DNA of 32,516 bases from an uncultured Opitutia bacterium (GTDB lineage Bacteria; Verrucomicrobiota; Verrucomicrobiia; Opitutales; Opitutaceae). The stretch covers positions 1 through 32,516 of the forward strand of contig CAITWF010000097.1 in assembly GCA_903896015.1 (NCBI GenBank). The letters are read 5' to 3'. Of this stretch, positions 8,229 to 16,333 are shown one piece after another. Numbering within the stretch: position 1 is the first letter of the stretch; the number at the start of each line of letters is the position of its first letter. The translations under genes were made by a program, and so were the position numbers. The notes under the pieces were generated by a model that did not search any database, was not told where the DNA came from, and saw only the letters and a list, made by a program, of their open reading frames with translations.

Positions 8229-10562
8229 TCAAAACAACGGCGCGTTGTTCTTCGGGTCGTTGAGCAGCGCCGCCCAACGTGGGTCGTCACGCAGCGAGGC
8301 ATACCATGGATCAATCTTAAATCCGTACACATTGATAAAGCCCGGGATTTGGAGCAAGCGGCTGTATTCCGCAATCGCGCGGTCCTTCTCGCCGTTGCGG
8401 GTGTAGAGCGAAGCGAGCCACTCACTGTAGCGTGGGCCATCCAAGGCATCGAGCGATTCAGGCAGAATTTCCGTGGGCTTCCGCAGGCACCGAAGCGCTT
8501 CGTCCGGATGACCGAGAAAAAGCTCCATGAAACCCAAATCCGCCCAGAGCCGGGCGTTAGCCGGCTCGTTAAGGAGTTGGGCTCGCGCCTCGGCAGGGAA
8601 ATTTGCCACCCGGGCTTGCGCGCCAGGAATATCGCCCATTGAAAAATAGGCGCCAGCGGCGTTGGCAGCCTGGCGGATGTGAGCTTCACCGTCCTCGTCG
8701 TAAAATGGCTGGAGTTGATCGAGCCGCTTGAACTCCGCGAAATCAGCATGGAAGAACGCGATGCTCTTGCGCCAGTCGATCCCCTTGGGCGATTCGAGCA
8801 CCGCGGGCGTTTGCCGGGCGAAGAGGGCGTTCATCTCCTTCTCCGATCCGGTGGCGTTGAAATAGGTCACTGCGAGGAGCTGCTCTTCTTCGAGCCGGCC
8901 CGGCGTGAGCGCGATCACATGGCGTTGGGCTTCAAGCGCCTCGTCCCAGCGGCGACAAAGCCGCAGGGATGAAACGAGACTACGGGCATAAGAAAGATTC
9001 GCCGGTTCGAGCTGCACCGCACGGCGACTGTTGGCGAGGGAGTCGGCCCAGTGCCCCTGACGGCGCTGGATCAACGCGAGCGAGGAAAACACCGTGGGAT
9101 CGTTGGGCTGGAGGCGGGCGATTTTTTCGTAGTTCTCGGTCGCGCGCGCGTAGTCGCGGTAGGCATAGTAGGCGTAGGTGCCGATCGAGCGGATGACATC
9201 TGGCACTTCGGGTGCGAGCCGGACGGCATGCGCCACTGCGGCGTCCGCCTGCGCGAGTCGCGACGGAGTGTGGTCAAAATCCCAAAACACATTTAGCGCA
9301 TGGACGACGGCCAGTTCGCCCCACGCCGCCGCAAAATTCGGGTCGTGGGACACGGCCTCCTGAAAATACTGTTCGGCTTCTTTCAACCCCTTGAGCTCAC
9401 CGGTGGGCGAGCGGTTCCGAATGTCGCGACCCTTGAGGTAGGAATCGTAAGCGAGGGGATTTTCGGTCGGACGCCGTTCGATAAATTGCTGCGCTTGCGG
9501 CGTGATCGCGATTTCGAGCGCACTGGCGATTTCCTGAGCGAGCGTCGCCTGAATCGAAAAAATGTCAGTGAGATCGCGGTCGTAGCTTTTGGCCCAGACG
9601 TGTTCATCAGTGCGCGCGTTGATGAGCTGGCCGGTCACACGGACTTTGTTGCCCGAACGACGCACGCTGCCCTCAAGAATATAGGCGACGCCGAGCTCGT
9701 CGCCAATCTGCTTCATCGTCTTTTTCGAATCGCGATACTGCGTGACTGTCGTGCGCGAGACGACCTTCAGGTCGCGCACGAGCGCGAGGTTCGTGAGGAT
9801 GTCCTCGTGGACGCCGTCGGCGAAAAACGCACTGTCCTTCTCCTCGCTCATATTGGTGAACGGAAGCACCGCGATCGATTTGCCGGCGATTTTGAGTGGG
9901 GGCGCGGGCGCGGTGGGCACCGCGGCCGCGACTTCCGTGGCAGGTTTGGCCGCTTCGGCGACCGGCTTTTCTCTGGTCGTCGGCCGTATCGCAAAAAAGA
10001 TCGCGGCCCCGATCGCGAGGACCGCGATGGCGGCGACAGCGATCAGCGGCGACCTGCCGGGCTTGGGGGAAGCCGGCACCGCAGCCGCCACTGTGCCGGC
10101 ATTCAAGCCACCGGTGCGGCGCGACGGATCGAGGAGGCGCTTCGTCTGCGCGACGAACTCGGGCGTCGGCACACCTCCCGCGAGCCGCGTCCACTGCACG
10201 CGCATGAATTGCTCCGGCACGAGGGCGGCCGACTCTGCGGTCGCATCGATCACGATCGGCACGATGAACGGCACGCCGTCGGCCATATCGTGCGTGCGCT
10301 CGACCGCGATTTTCCATTCGCGGCGGAAGTAGCCCTCCGGACGCTCCTGCGTGCGTGCGGAAATCACCGCCATGAAAAGCGTGCAGGTGCGGATCTGCCC
10401 TCGGATCTTTTGATCCCAAGTGTCGCCGCCGCGGAGTTCGTTTTGATCGAACCACACTTCGACGCCGAAGCCGCGCAGCGCGTCCGCGATGCGGCGGGCG
10501 GCGTCGGTGTCTTCGCGCGCATAGCTCAGGAAGACGGCGGCAGTGGTCGTGGGTTCAGGCAC
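8229..10562 (-). CDS. TIR domain–TM–TolB-like–TPR protein
   Basis: A modular membrane protein of about 777 residues. Domain order: a TIR_2 domain (about 8–150; FLSYARED, VEVWFDQNELRGGDTWDQKI, YFRREWKIAVER), a linker, one transmembrane helix (LIAVAAIAVLAIGAAIFFAI, about 174–193) and an Ala/Pro-rich spacer. Then comes a TolB/FlgO-like domain starting KSIAVLPFTNMSEEKDSAFFADGVHEDIL (about 228–350), and TPR-like repeats to the C-terminus. This layout is often mis-named adenylate cyclase; no cyclase domain is visible. TIR domains can bind partners or degrade NAD+; which applies here cannot be told. I prefer the GTG at 10562 (MPEPTTTAAVFLSYARED); a TTG 30 bp upstream is possible. The neighbours give no defence context. 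Confidence 0.85.
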   Translation of the reverse strand: MPEPTTTAAVFLSYAREDTDAARRIADALRGFGVEVWFDQNELRGGDTWDQKIRGQIRTCTLFMAVISARTQERPEGYFRREWKIAVERTHDMADGVPFIVPIVIDATAESAALVPEQFMRVQWTRLAGGVPTPEFVAQTKRLLDPSRRTGGLNAGTVAAAVPASPKPGRSPLIAVAAIAVLAIGAAIFFAIRPTTREKPVAEAAKPATEVAAAVPTAPAPPLKIAGKSIAVLPFTNMSEEKDSAFFADGVHEDILTNLALVRDLKVVSRTTVTQYRDSKKTMKQIGDELGVAYILEGSVRRSGNKVRVTGQLINARTDEHVWAKSYDRDLTDIFSIQATLAQEIASALEIAITPQAQQFIERRPTENPLAYDSYLKGRDIRNRSPTGELKGLKEAEQYFQEAVSHDPNFAAAWGELAVVHALNVFWDFDHTPSRLAQADAAVAHAVRLAPEVPDVIRSIGTYAYYAYRDYARATENYEKIARLQPNDPTVFSSLALIQRRQGHWADSLANSRRAVQLEPANLSYARSLVSSLRLCRRWDEALEAQRHVIALTPGRLEEEQLLAVTYFNATGSEKEMNALFARQTPAVLESPKGIDWRKSIAFFHADFAEFKRLDQLQPFYDEDGEAHIRQAANAAGAYFSMGDIPGAQARVANFPAEARAQLLNEPANARLWADLGFMELFLGHPDEALRCLRKPTEILPESLDALDGPRYSEWLASLYTRNGEKDRAIAEYSRLLQIPGFINVYGFKIDPWYASLRDDPRWAALLNDPKNNAPLF

Positions 10563-10689
10563 AGGCGGGAACAGGCGAACTACAAGTGACAAGCACGCTC
10601 AGGGCTGACGAGGAGATTTGCGGGGGCGCTCCTCGCGTGTGCCCTCGCCGAGGCGGGCATGCACGAGACGCCCCAACTTCAACACCGCG

Positions 10690-12024
10690 CTAGCCGATGG
10701 TGATCTTCGCGGCCGCGGCGGTGCCGAAGTTGGCCTCGGCCTTCGCATCGTCGAACTCGCCCTCCCACCGCGCGACCACGACGCTCGCGAGGCAGTTGCC
10801 GATGACGTTCACCGAAGTGCGCGCCATGTCCATCAGCGCATCGACGCCGAGAATCATCGCGGCACCCTCGAGCGGGAGGTTGAAGCTTTGCAGCGCGGCG
10901 ATGAGCACGACGAGCGACGCGCGCGGCACGGCGGCGACGCCTTTCGACGTGAGCATGAGCGTGAGCATCATCGTGATTTGCTGGCCGAGGCCCATGTGGA
11001 TGCCCGTGACCGTTTCCGACGCCTGCGCGACGAAGACCGACGCCATCGCGAGGTAGAGCGTGGAGCCGTCGAGGTTAAACGTGTAACCCGCGGGCAACAC
11101 GAATGCGACAATGCCGCGCGGCACGCCAAGTTTTTCCATGAGATCGAAAGCCTTCGGGAGCGCGGCCTCGCTATTGGCTGTCGAGAACGCGATCGTGAAC
11201 GGCTCGCGCACCGCACGGAAAAAGGCCTTGAGCGGCACGCGTGCAATCGCGATCACCGAGCCGAGCACCACGACGACAAAAATAACTAGCGCCGCGTAGA
11301 GCGAGAGGACGAGTTTCGCGAGATTAAGCAGCGCCTCCGGACCTTGCGCACCGACCGTCACGGCGATCGCACCACCGACGCCCCAGGGCGCGAACTTCAT
11401 GATGATACCCGCGAATTGAAACATCACCTGAGTGAGCGAATCGCAGAACACGAGAATGGGCTTGCCCCGCTCGCCGGCAGCGATGACCGCCATCGCGAAG
11501 AGGACGGCAAAGACCACGACTTGGAGCACGTCGTTTTTCGCCATCGCATCGATGATGCTGGTCGGGAACGCGTGGAGGATCGTCTCGAAAAACGTGAGCG
11601 GCTTCGTTTGCACCGCGGCGCCGAGTGAGCCGGCGGCGGCGGTGAGTTTCACGCCGGCGCCGGGCTTGGTGAAGTTGACGACCAGCAGGCCGACCGCGAG
11701 CGCGGCAGTGGTGACGATTTCGAAATAGAGCAGTGCCTTGCCACCGATGCGGCCGACCTTCTTCATGTCGCCGGTGCCGGCAATACCCTGCACCACACTC
11801 GCGAAAACGAGCGGCGCGATCATCGCCTTGATGAGGTGGAGAAACGTGTCGCGGATCAGCACGAGCCAGTCGACCCACGTGGCCTTGCTCGCCGCCGGAA
11901 GACCGTTGAGCCACCAACCGAGAAAGGTGCCGAGCACCAAGCCGATCATGATTTGCTGGCTGAGAGAAAACTGCCACCACGCCTTCGGCGCGGTCGACTG
12001 CGGTGCGGGGTGGGTCATGGACAT
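10690..12024 (-). CDS. Dicarboxylate/amino acid:cation symporter (DAACS family)
   Basis: A 444-residue inner-membrane symporter of the GltP/DctA family, importing C4-dicarboxylates or acidic amino acids with H+ or Na+. Diagnostic features are the serine-containing reentrant loop STANSEAALPKAF, then PAGYTFNLDGSTLYLAMASVFVAQ, and DMARTSVNVIGN near the C-terminus. Multiple hydrophobic helices span the length. The Asp and Arg of DMAR match the GltPh residues that hold the substrate amino and side-chain carboxyl groups. The Na+-site Asp of GltPh's NVTGD is Asn here (NVIGN), so coupling may differ. The start is the ATG at 12024 (MSMTHP); an ATG 6 bp downstream is equally possible. Confidence 0.92.
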   Translation of the reverse strand: MSMTHPAPQSTAPKAWWQFSLSQQIMIGLVLGTFLGWWLNGLPAASKATWVDWLVLIRDTFLHLIKAMIAPLVFASVVQGIAGTGDMKKVGRIGGKALLYFEIVTTAALAVGLLVVNFTKPGAGVKLTAAAGSLGAAVQTKPLTFFETILHAFPTSIIDAMAKNDVLQVVVFAVLFAMAVIAAGERGKPILVFCDSLTQVMFQFAGIIMKFAPWGVGGAIAVTVGAQGPEALLNLAKLVLSLYAALVIFVVVVLGSVIAIARVPLKAFFRAVREPFTIAFSTANSEAALPKAFDLMEKLGVPRGIVAFVLPAGYTFNLDGSTLYLAMASVFVAQASETVTGIHMGLGQQITMMLTLMLTSKGVAAVPRASLVVLIAALQSFNLPLEGAAMILGVDALMDMARTSVNVIGNCLASVVVARWEGEFDDAKAEANFGTAAAAKITIG

Positions 12025-12202
12025 ACAGGTTTGAAACACCCGCCTCAGCACGCGCCAAGCCAGAAGACCGCCGCGCTCACCCGGGATGTCGCTACCTCCG
12101 TAAACCCCCGCCGCGCGATCTCAGCGTTACTACGCAGCGCCGGCGGGTAGAATCCGAGTTCGACGGCACGGGCCCTTCCCTGTCAAAACCTCCCCCACCT
12201 CA

Positions 12203-12964
12203 ATGCGTCCTCTCTCCACCACGCCGGACCTTTCCCGCCGCACTGCGATTGCGAGCAGCCGCGTCGGCTCGCACGCCAAGCGCGGGATGACGCTGCTCGA
12301 GGTGCTGTTCGCCGTCGCGGTGATGACGATGGTGGCCGGGGGATTGCTCGCGACGTTCATGCAGAGCCGCCGGCTCACCGAGGGCAGCGTCTTTCAAAAC
12401 GCCGCGATCACGATCGTCCAGGGCTACATCGAGCAGATGAAAAATATGGACATCGGGCAGTTGGTCGGCGGCTACGATGCGAGCGGCAATCCGATGCTAA
12501 CGACTACCTCATTCAGCATTCCCGTTTACTACAACGACGGCACCCTTGATGCGATCCAGACATCAACGGGCACTCCTCCTTCCATCACGTCGGTCAACAG
12601 CGGTGTCACTCCAGCCGGCGGTGCTGTCGTCGACAACCTCAAGACCTACGACATGGCCAAGGACTTGACCGCGATCGACATGACAACCACCGACACCTTG
12701 GGCTACTCCACTACGGCGCAAGTCACGTGGCCGTCAGTTTGGCCGGGCGCGCAAAACTACCCGGCCACGACAGTTCGATCCGGCAAGAGCGATCTGCACC
12801 TCAACCTCTGGGTCTGGATCTCGGACGTCTCGGTTGCTTCCCAGCGCTCCACGAAAATCTACGCGATCACGATCATTTATACTTGGGCCTATACCGATGG
12901 CGCCCGCGTAAAGTACATGAGCGACACCGTGCGGACCCTGCGTTCGGCCGTCGTGACCAACTGA
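12203..12964 (+). CDS. PilV-like minor pilin (prepilin-type N-terminal signal)
   Basis: A 253-residue exported pilin-like protein. A long basic leader ends in SHAKRG with the predicted prepilin peptidase cut after Gly28. It is followed by MTLLEVLFAVAVMTMVAGGLLATF, a class III signal with Glu at mature position +5. The next stretch, MQSRRLTEGSVFQNAAITIVQGYIEQM, resembles PilV or GspI minor pilins. The C-terminal part is a Thr/Gly-rich domain without a recognised fold. It is the first of three consecutive pilin-like genes (gap of 10 bp to the next), in the PilV–PilW–PilX order of minor pilin operons. It likely primes or caps a pilus or pseudopilus. No Shine-Dalgarno precedes the ATG. Confidence 0.85.
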   Translation: MRPLSTTPDLSRRTAIASSRVGSHAKRGMTLLEVLFAVAVMTMVAGGLLATFMQSRRLTEGSVFQNAAITIVQGYIEQMKNMDIGQLVGGYDASGNPMLTTTSFSIPVYYNDGTLDAIQTSTGTPPSITSVNSGVTPAGGAVVDNLKTYDMAKDLTAIDMTTTDTLGYSTTAQVTWPSVWPGAQNYPATTVRSGKSDLHLNLWVWISDVSVASQRSTKIYAITIIYTWAYTDGARVKYMSDTVRTLRSAVVTN

Positions 12965-12974
12965 TTCAACGACT

Positions 12975-13670
12975 ATGCGCAACCGGCAGCAACTAGCAGG
13001 ACGTGCACGAGGCTACACCCTCGTGGAAATGATGGTCGTAGTCGGGCTGATGGGCTTCATGACCGTGGGCATCCTGAGCTTCACGTTCCAGGCGATGCGC
13101 ATCTACAACTACGACAGCGGCCGTTTGATGGTGAACCGCGACATGCGGACTTTTACCGCCGGACTCGCCAACGATGCGGTCGCCTCGAACTACTTTCGCA
13201 TCTACCCCAGTTTTCAAACCCGCACGGCCTTCGTGACCGACGGACTGTCGGGCGACTTCTTGGTGCTGGCCTTTACCGATACGAATAAGACGACCGGAGC
13301 CTTTATCATCACCGAGATTATCGGCTACTATCGCGACGCCGATCCCACCAATCCCACCAGCCTCGGCCCCGTGCGCCGCTTCGATACCGGTCCTCCGGGC
13401 AGCGCCCATGCCATCAGCACCTCCGATCAGACAAAGGATCTGGCCACCTTGGTCGGGCTCTATGCGCCGACCAGCACGTCCTCGAGCAACCCGGTCGTCA
13501 TCCAACTGGCGCAGGGGCTGGCGGACGGCAGCCTGTTCTACGATTACCGCGACAAGAGCGTCATGGTTCGCGGCCAAATCGTCGACTACGGCAACGGCCT
13601 CAACGTCGCCACCAACAAAACGCGCGCCGCGATCAACACCTACAACTTTACCGTCTCGCCCCGCGGCTGA
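12975..13670 (+). CDS. PilW-like minor pilin (prepilin-type N-terminal signal)
   Basis: A 231-residue protein with a short leader MRNRQQLAGRARG. The predicted cleavage is after Gly13, followed by YTLVEMMVVVGLMGFMTVGILSF with Glu at mature +5. The following helix (FTFQAMRIYNYDSGRLMVNRDMRTFTAGLANDAVASN) is like PilW/GspJ-type minor pilins. The globular region is variable and I recognise no enzyme motif in it. It lies 10 bp after the PilV-like gene and 24 bp before the PilX-like gene, so the three are very probably one transcript. It acts in the inner membrane until assembled into the fibre tip. Confidence 0.85.
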   Translation: MRNRQQLAGRARGYTLVEMMVVVGLMGFMTVGILSFTFQAMRIYNYDSGRLMVNRDMRTFTAGLANDAVASNYFRIYPSFQTRTAFVTDGLSGDFLVLAFTDTNKTTGAFIITEIIGYYRDADPTNPTSLGPVRRFDTGPPGSAHAISTSDQTKDLATLVGLYAPTSTSSSNPVVIQLAQGLADGSLFYDYRDKSVMVRGQIVDYGNGLNVATNKTRAAINTYNFTVSPRG

Positions 13671-13694
13671 AGCTCGCACCCATCTCTTCCGCCC

Positions 13695-16217
13695 ATGAAA
13701 TCACCTGCCCTTCCCGCCTCGTCACGCGGCTCCGCCCTCGCCGTCACGATCATCTTTACCATGGTGTGTGCGATGCTTTCGTTCGGGGTGTTGCGCTGGT
13801 CGTTTACGGAGCGCCGCCTCAATGCCCGCGGTGGGCTTTGGCTGGCCGCGCACAATGCGGCCGAGGGCGTCGCCGAGTATGGGTTTTCCCAAATCCGCAA
13901 CGACTTTGAGACCACCGCCACGCCCGGCAGCTACAAGCCCGGGGCCGCCAACGCGCTCAACCTGCCCAACGCCTCGGTCTTCGCCGGTAGCAACGTCGTC
14001 ACAGGCGCCCTGTCCTCCTCGAATCCCTACGGCATGGAATTGATCGCCGGGCCGCTCACCCAGATCCCCTCCAACGGCAGCACCTACTACATCGACCCGA
14101 ACGACTACAACAACCAGTTCGATCCCCTGAAGGGCAAATGGGTTTTCCGCCGCGACATCGTTGTGATCGCCCGTGCCTCCGTACAACCCGTCAGCGGTGC
14201 GCCCATCACCCACTACATGACCGAGACCATCTCGGTGCGTGGCGCCCCGCTCTTCGCCTACGCGATCTTCTATAACGGCAACCTCGAACTCACGCCCGGC
14301 CCCCAGATGGACGTCTACGGCCCCGTGCACTGCAACGGCGACATCTACGCCGCCGGCGAAAATTCCGGCGGTCTTAATTTCCACGGACCCGTTACATGTG
14401 CAGGAAACATCTATCACGCGTGGGCCAACTCCAACACCGCCGGCCAGCAAGATAGCGGGTCTGCCGTCGCGCAGACACCAACGACCTTCGTCAACGCCGC
14501 CGGCACTCAGGTCAACATGAAGGCCACCTCAGCCAGCACCAGTTGGAAGGATAGCACCATGGGCGCGTCGTATGGCGTCTCCGGCACCGCCAACCTCGCC
14601 GCGCTCGTTACCTCAGCGGTCAAGACCTCCTTCATTCAATACGCCGCGGCTACATGGGGCGGCAACTTGCAGACCCAGGCCAATGGCGTACTCCCCTACA
14701 ATCCCATCTCGTTCAACCAAGTGATCGACGCCGCTGGCGACCACCCCAACCCCTCCGTCATGATCGATCCGCCAAGCCCGCCGGCCACATCGGATGCCTA
14801 CTACACGGCCAAGGCCGCCGTCGAGACGGAGAAAAAATCCATGCAGGCAGGTCTCTACATCAAAGTCGCCGTCGACTCGACGGGCACACCCACCGTCAGC
14901 ATTTACGGTCCAGCAAATTCCGCCCCGGCGGGTACGCTCGCCGCCAACATCGGCCCCAACGGCGGCCTCAAGCTCACCCCGCCCACTAGCATCAGCAACG
15001 CGCCGTCCGCCGCCACACCCCCGCTCGTCACTTATTTACCCTTCCGCCGGCTCAAAAAAGTCATCGGGTCCAAATCTGGCTCCACCTATCCCATCACTTA
15101 CACTGTGCTCAAGGCCGACGGCAGCACCGATACCGTCAGAACTCTGGCGGCCACCACCAGTCTTCCCGCTACCCAGGGCAGTTCTGGAAGCACTAGCTAC
15201 AGCATCTACACCGATTCAACTACCGGCTCCTACGGCTATGGCATGTATGATCAGCGCCGCGGGCTCGCAACAGCAACGCCGACCACCTCATCGCCTAACG
15301 TCAATGGCATGGTCGATCTGGTGCAGATCGATATGCGCGCCGTAAAGGCCCTCGTGAACTCGATGTCGACCAACACGGCCGACGCCAACGCCCTCACCTA
15401 CACCGATCCCGTCACGCTTCTCCCGAAAGTGTGGAATAACGAAAACGCTATCGCGAGTGGCATCATCCCAAGCGCCCAGACCCCTGGCGCTGAAAAACTC
15501 CCGTGGAACGGCGCCGTCTACATCGACGTGCAGGCCCCTAACTCCGGCACCAGCAACCAGACCACCAGTGTTCGCCTCGTCAACGGCACGGTCGCCAGCG
15601 GCAGCAGCCTCATTCCCAACTACGGCCCCAATGGTATCGGCCTCTCAATCTCCACCAACGCGCCGCTTTACATCCTCGGCCACTTCAACGCTGACGGCAC
15701 CCTCACCACATCCAGCGGCAACACGCCTGACGACGGCAAGAACGGGACCGTCGGCAACGCCAGTTCCGAATCGCCGGTGTCGCTCAACTCTGACGCCATA
15801 ACTATCCTCTCACCAGGCTGGTCAGATGCCAACAGTCTGACCCTCATGCCCGGCGCCAGCGGCAACTGCGAGATCGCCGCCGCCTTCATGACCGGGTACG
15901 TTGCGACCAGCAATACGGGCTACAGCGGAGGCGCGCACAATCTGCCGCGTTTCCTCGAAGATTGGAGTCCGGGCAGCAGCCAATACACGGTCGCTCTGCG
16001 AGGTTCCATGGTTGCGCTCTACAACAGCCGCATCGCCACCCAACCGTGGTCGCTCAGTTACTACTCCGCCCCAACCCGCCAATGGGGCTTCGATCAAATT
16101 TTTCAAAACGGCAATTTCCCGCCCTATAGCCCGAAGGTCATGTCCTATCGCCGCGTCGATTTCACCGACCTCAAGGCGGCCGACTATGCGACGCTCAAGG
16201 CCCAGCTCTGGCCCTGA
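13695..16217 (+). CDS. Large PilX/GspK-like pilus-associated protein
   Basis: An 840-residue protein whose N-terminus, ASSRGSALAVTIIFTMVCAMLSFGVLRWS, is a pilin-type signal anchor. A possible cut follows Gly12, and Glu+5 is absent, as is usual for GspK and PilX. The next segment (AAHNAAEGVAEYGFSQIRNDF) also fits PilX. A motif at about 190–235 (GAPLFAYAIFYNGNLELTPG…VYGPVHCNGDIY) is like that of large PilX-type proteins, in which a passenger domain is built on the pilin stalk. The remainder is a long Ser/Thr/Gly-rich region, probably an exposed β-rich domain. It is much longer than classical PilX (about 200 residues), and the passenger's function is unknown. Confidence 0.8.
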   Translation: MKSPALPASSRGSALAVTIIFTMVCAMLSFGVLRWSFTERRLNARGGLWLAAHNAAEGVAEYGFSQIRNDFETTATPGSYKPGAANALNLPNASVFAGSNVVTGALSSSNPYGMELIAGPLTQIPSNGSTYYIDPNDYNNQFDPLKGKWVFRRDIVVIARASVQPVSGAPITHYMTETISVRGAPLFAYAIFYNGNLELTPGPQMDVYGPVHCNGDIYAAGENSGGLNFHGPVTCAGNIYHAWANSNTAGQQDSGSAVAQTPTTFVNAAGTQVNMKATSASTSWKDSTMGASYGVSGTANLAALVTSAVKTSFIQYAAATWGGNLQTQANGVLPYNPISFNQVIDAAGDHPNPSVMIDPPSPPATSDAYYTAKAAVETEKKSMQAGLYIKVAVDSTGTPTVSIYGPANSAPAGTLAANIGPNGGLKLTPPTSISNAPSAATPPLVTYLPFRRLKKVIGSKSGSTYPITYTVLKADGSTDTVRTLAATTSLPATQGSSGSTSYSIYTDSTTGSYGYGMYDQRRGLATATPTTSSPNVNGMVDLVQIDMRAVKALVNSMSTNTADANALTYTDPVTLLPKVWNNENAIASGIIPSAQTPGAEKLPWNGAVYIDVQAPNSGTSNQTTSVRLVNGTVASGSSLIPNYGPNGIGLSISTNAPLYILGHFNADGTLTTSSGNTPDDGKNGTVGNASSESPVSLNSDAITILSPGWSDANSLTLMPGASGNCEIAAAFMTGYVATSNTGYSGGAHNLPRFLEDWSPGSSQYTVALRGSMVALYNSRIATQPWSLSYYSAPTRQWGFDQIFQNGNFPPYSPKVMSYRRVDFTDLKAADYATLKAQLWP

Positions 16218-16333
16218 ACTCCGGGATTGAACGCGCACGCCTGCGCGCAAGGCTCGCGACGCGTGCGTTTCCTCTCCACCTTCCGCGACCCCGCGAAAAA
16301 TAATTTTTTCCGCGCCGCGTGCGGCACGCCGGC

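Noticed and set aside
9300-10589. A 429-codon open frame antisense to the TIR–TPR gene
   Set aside because: Same reason: shadow of a real gene. Its Arg/Asp/Gly-rich translation has no motif, while the minus-strand frame has TIR and TPR features.
16292-16314. A-rich/T-rich inverted repeat before the LemA-like gene as a terminator or promoter
   Set aside because: The stem CGCGAAAAAT/ATTTTTTCCGCG is AT-rich with a bulge and has no trailing T-tract. No convincing -35/-10 pair could be placed.
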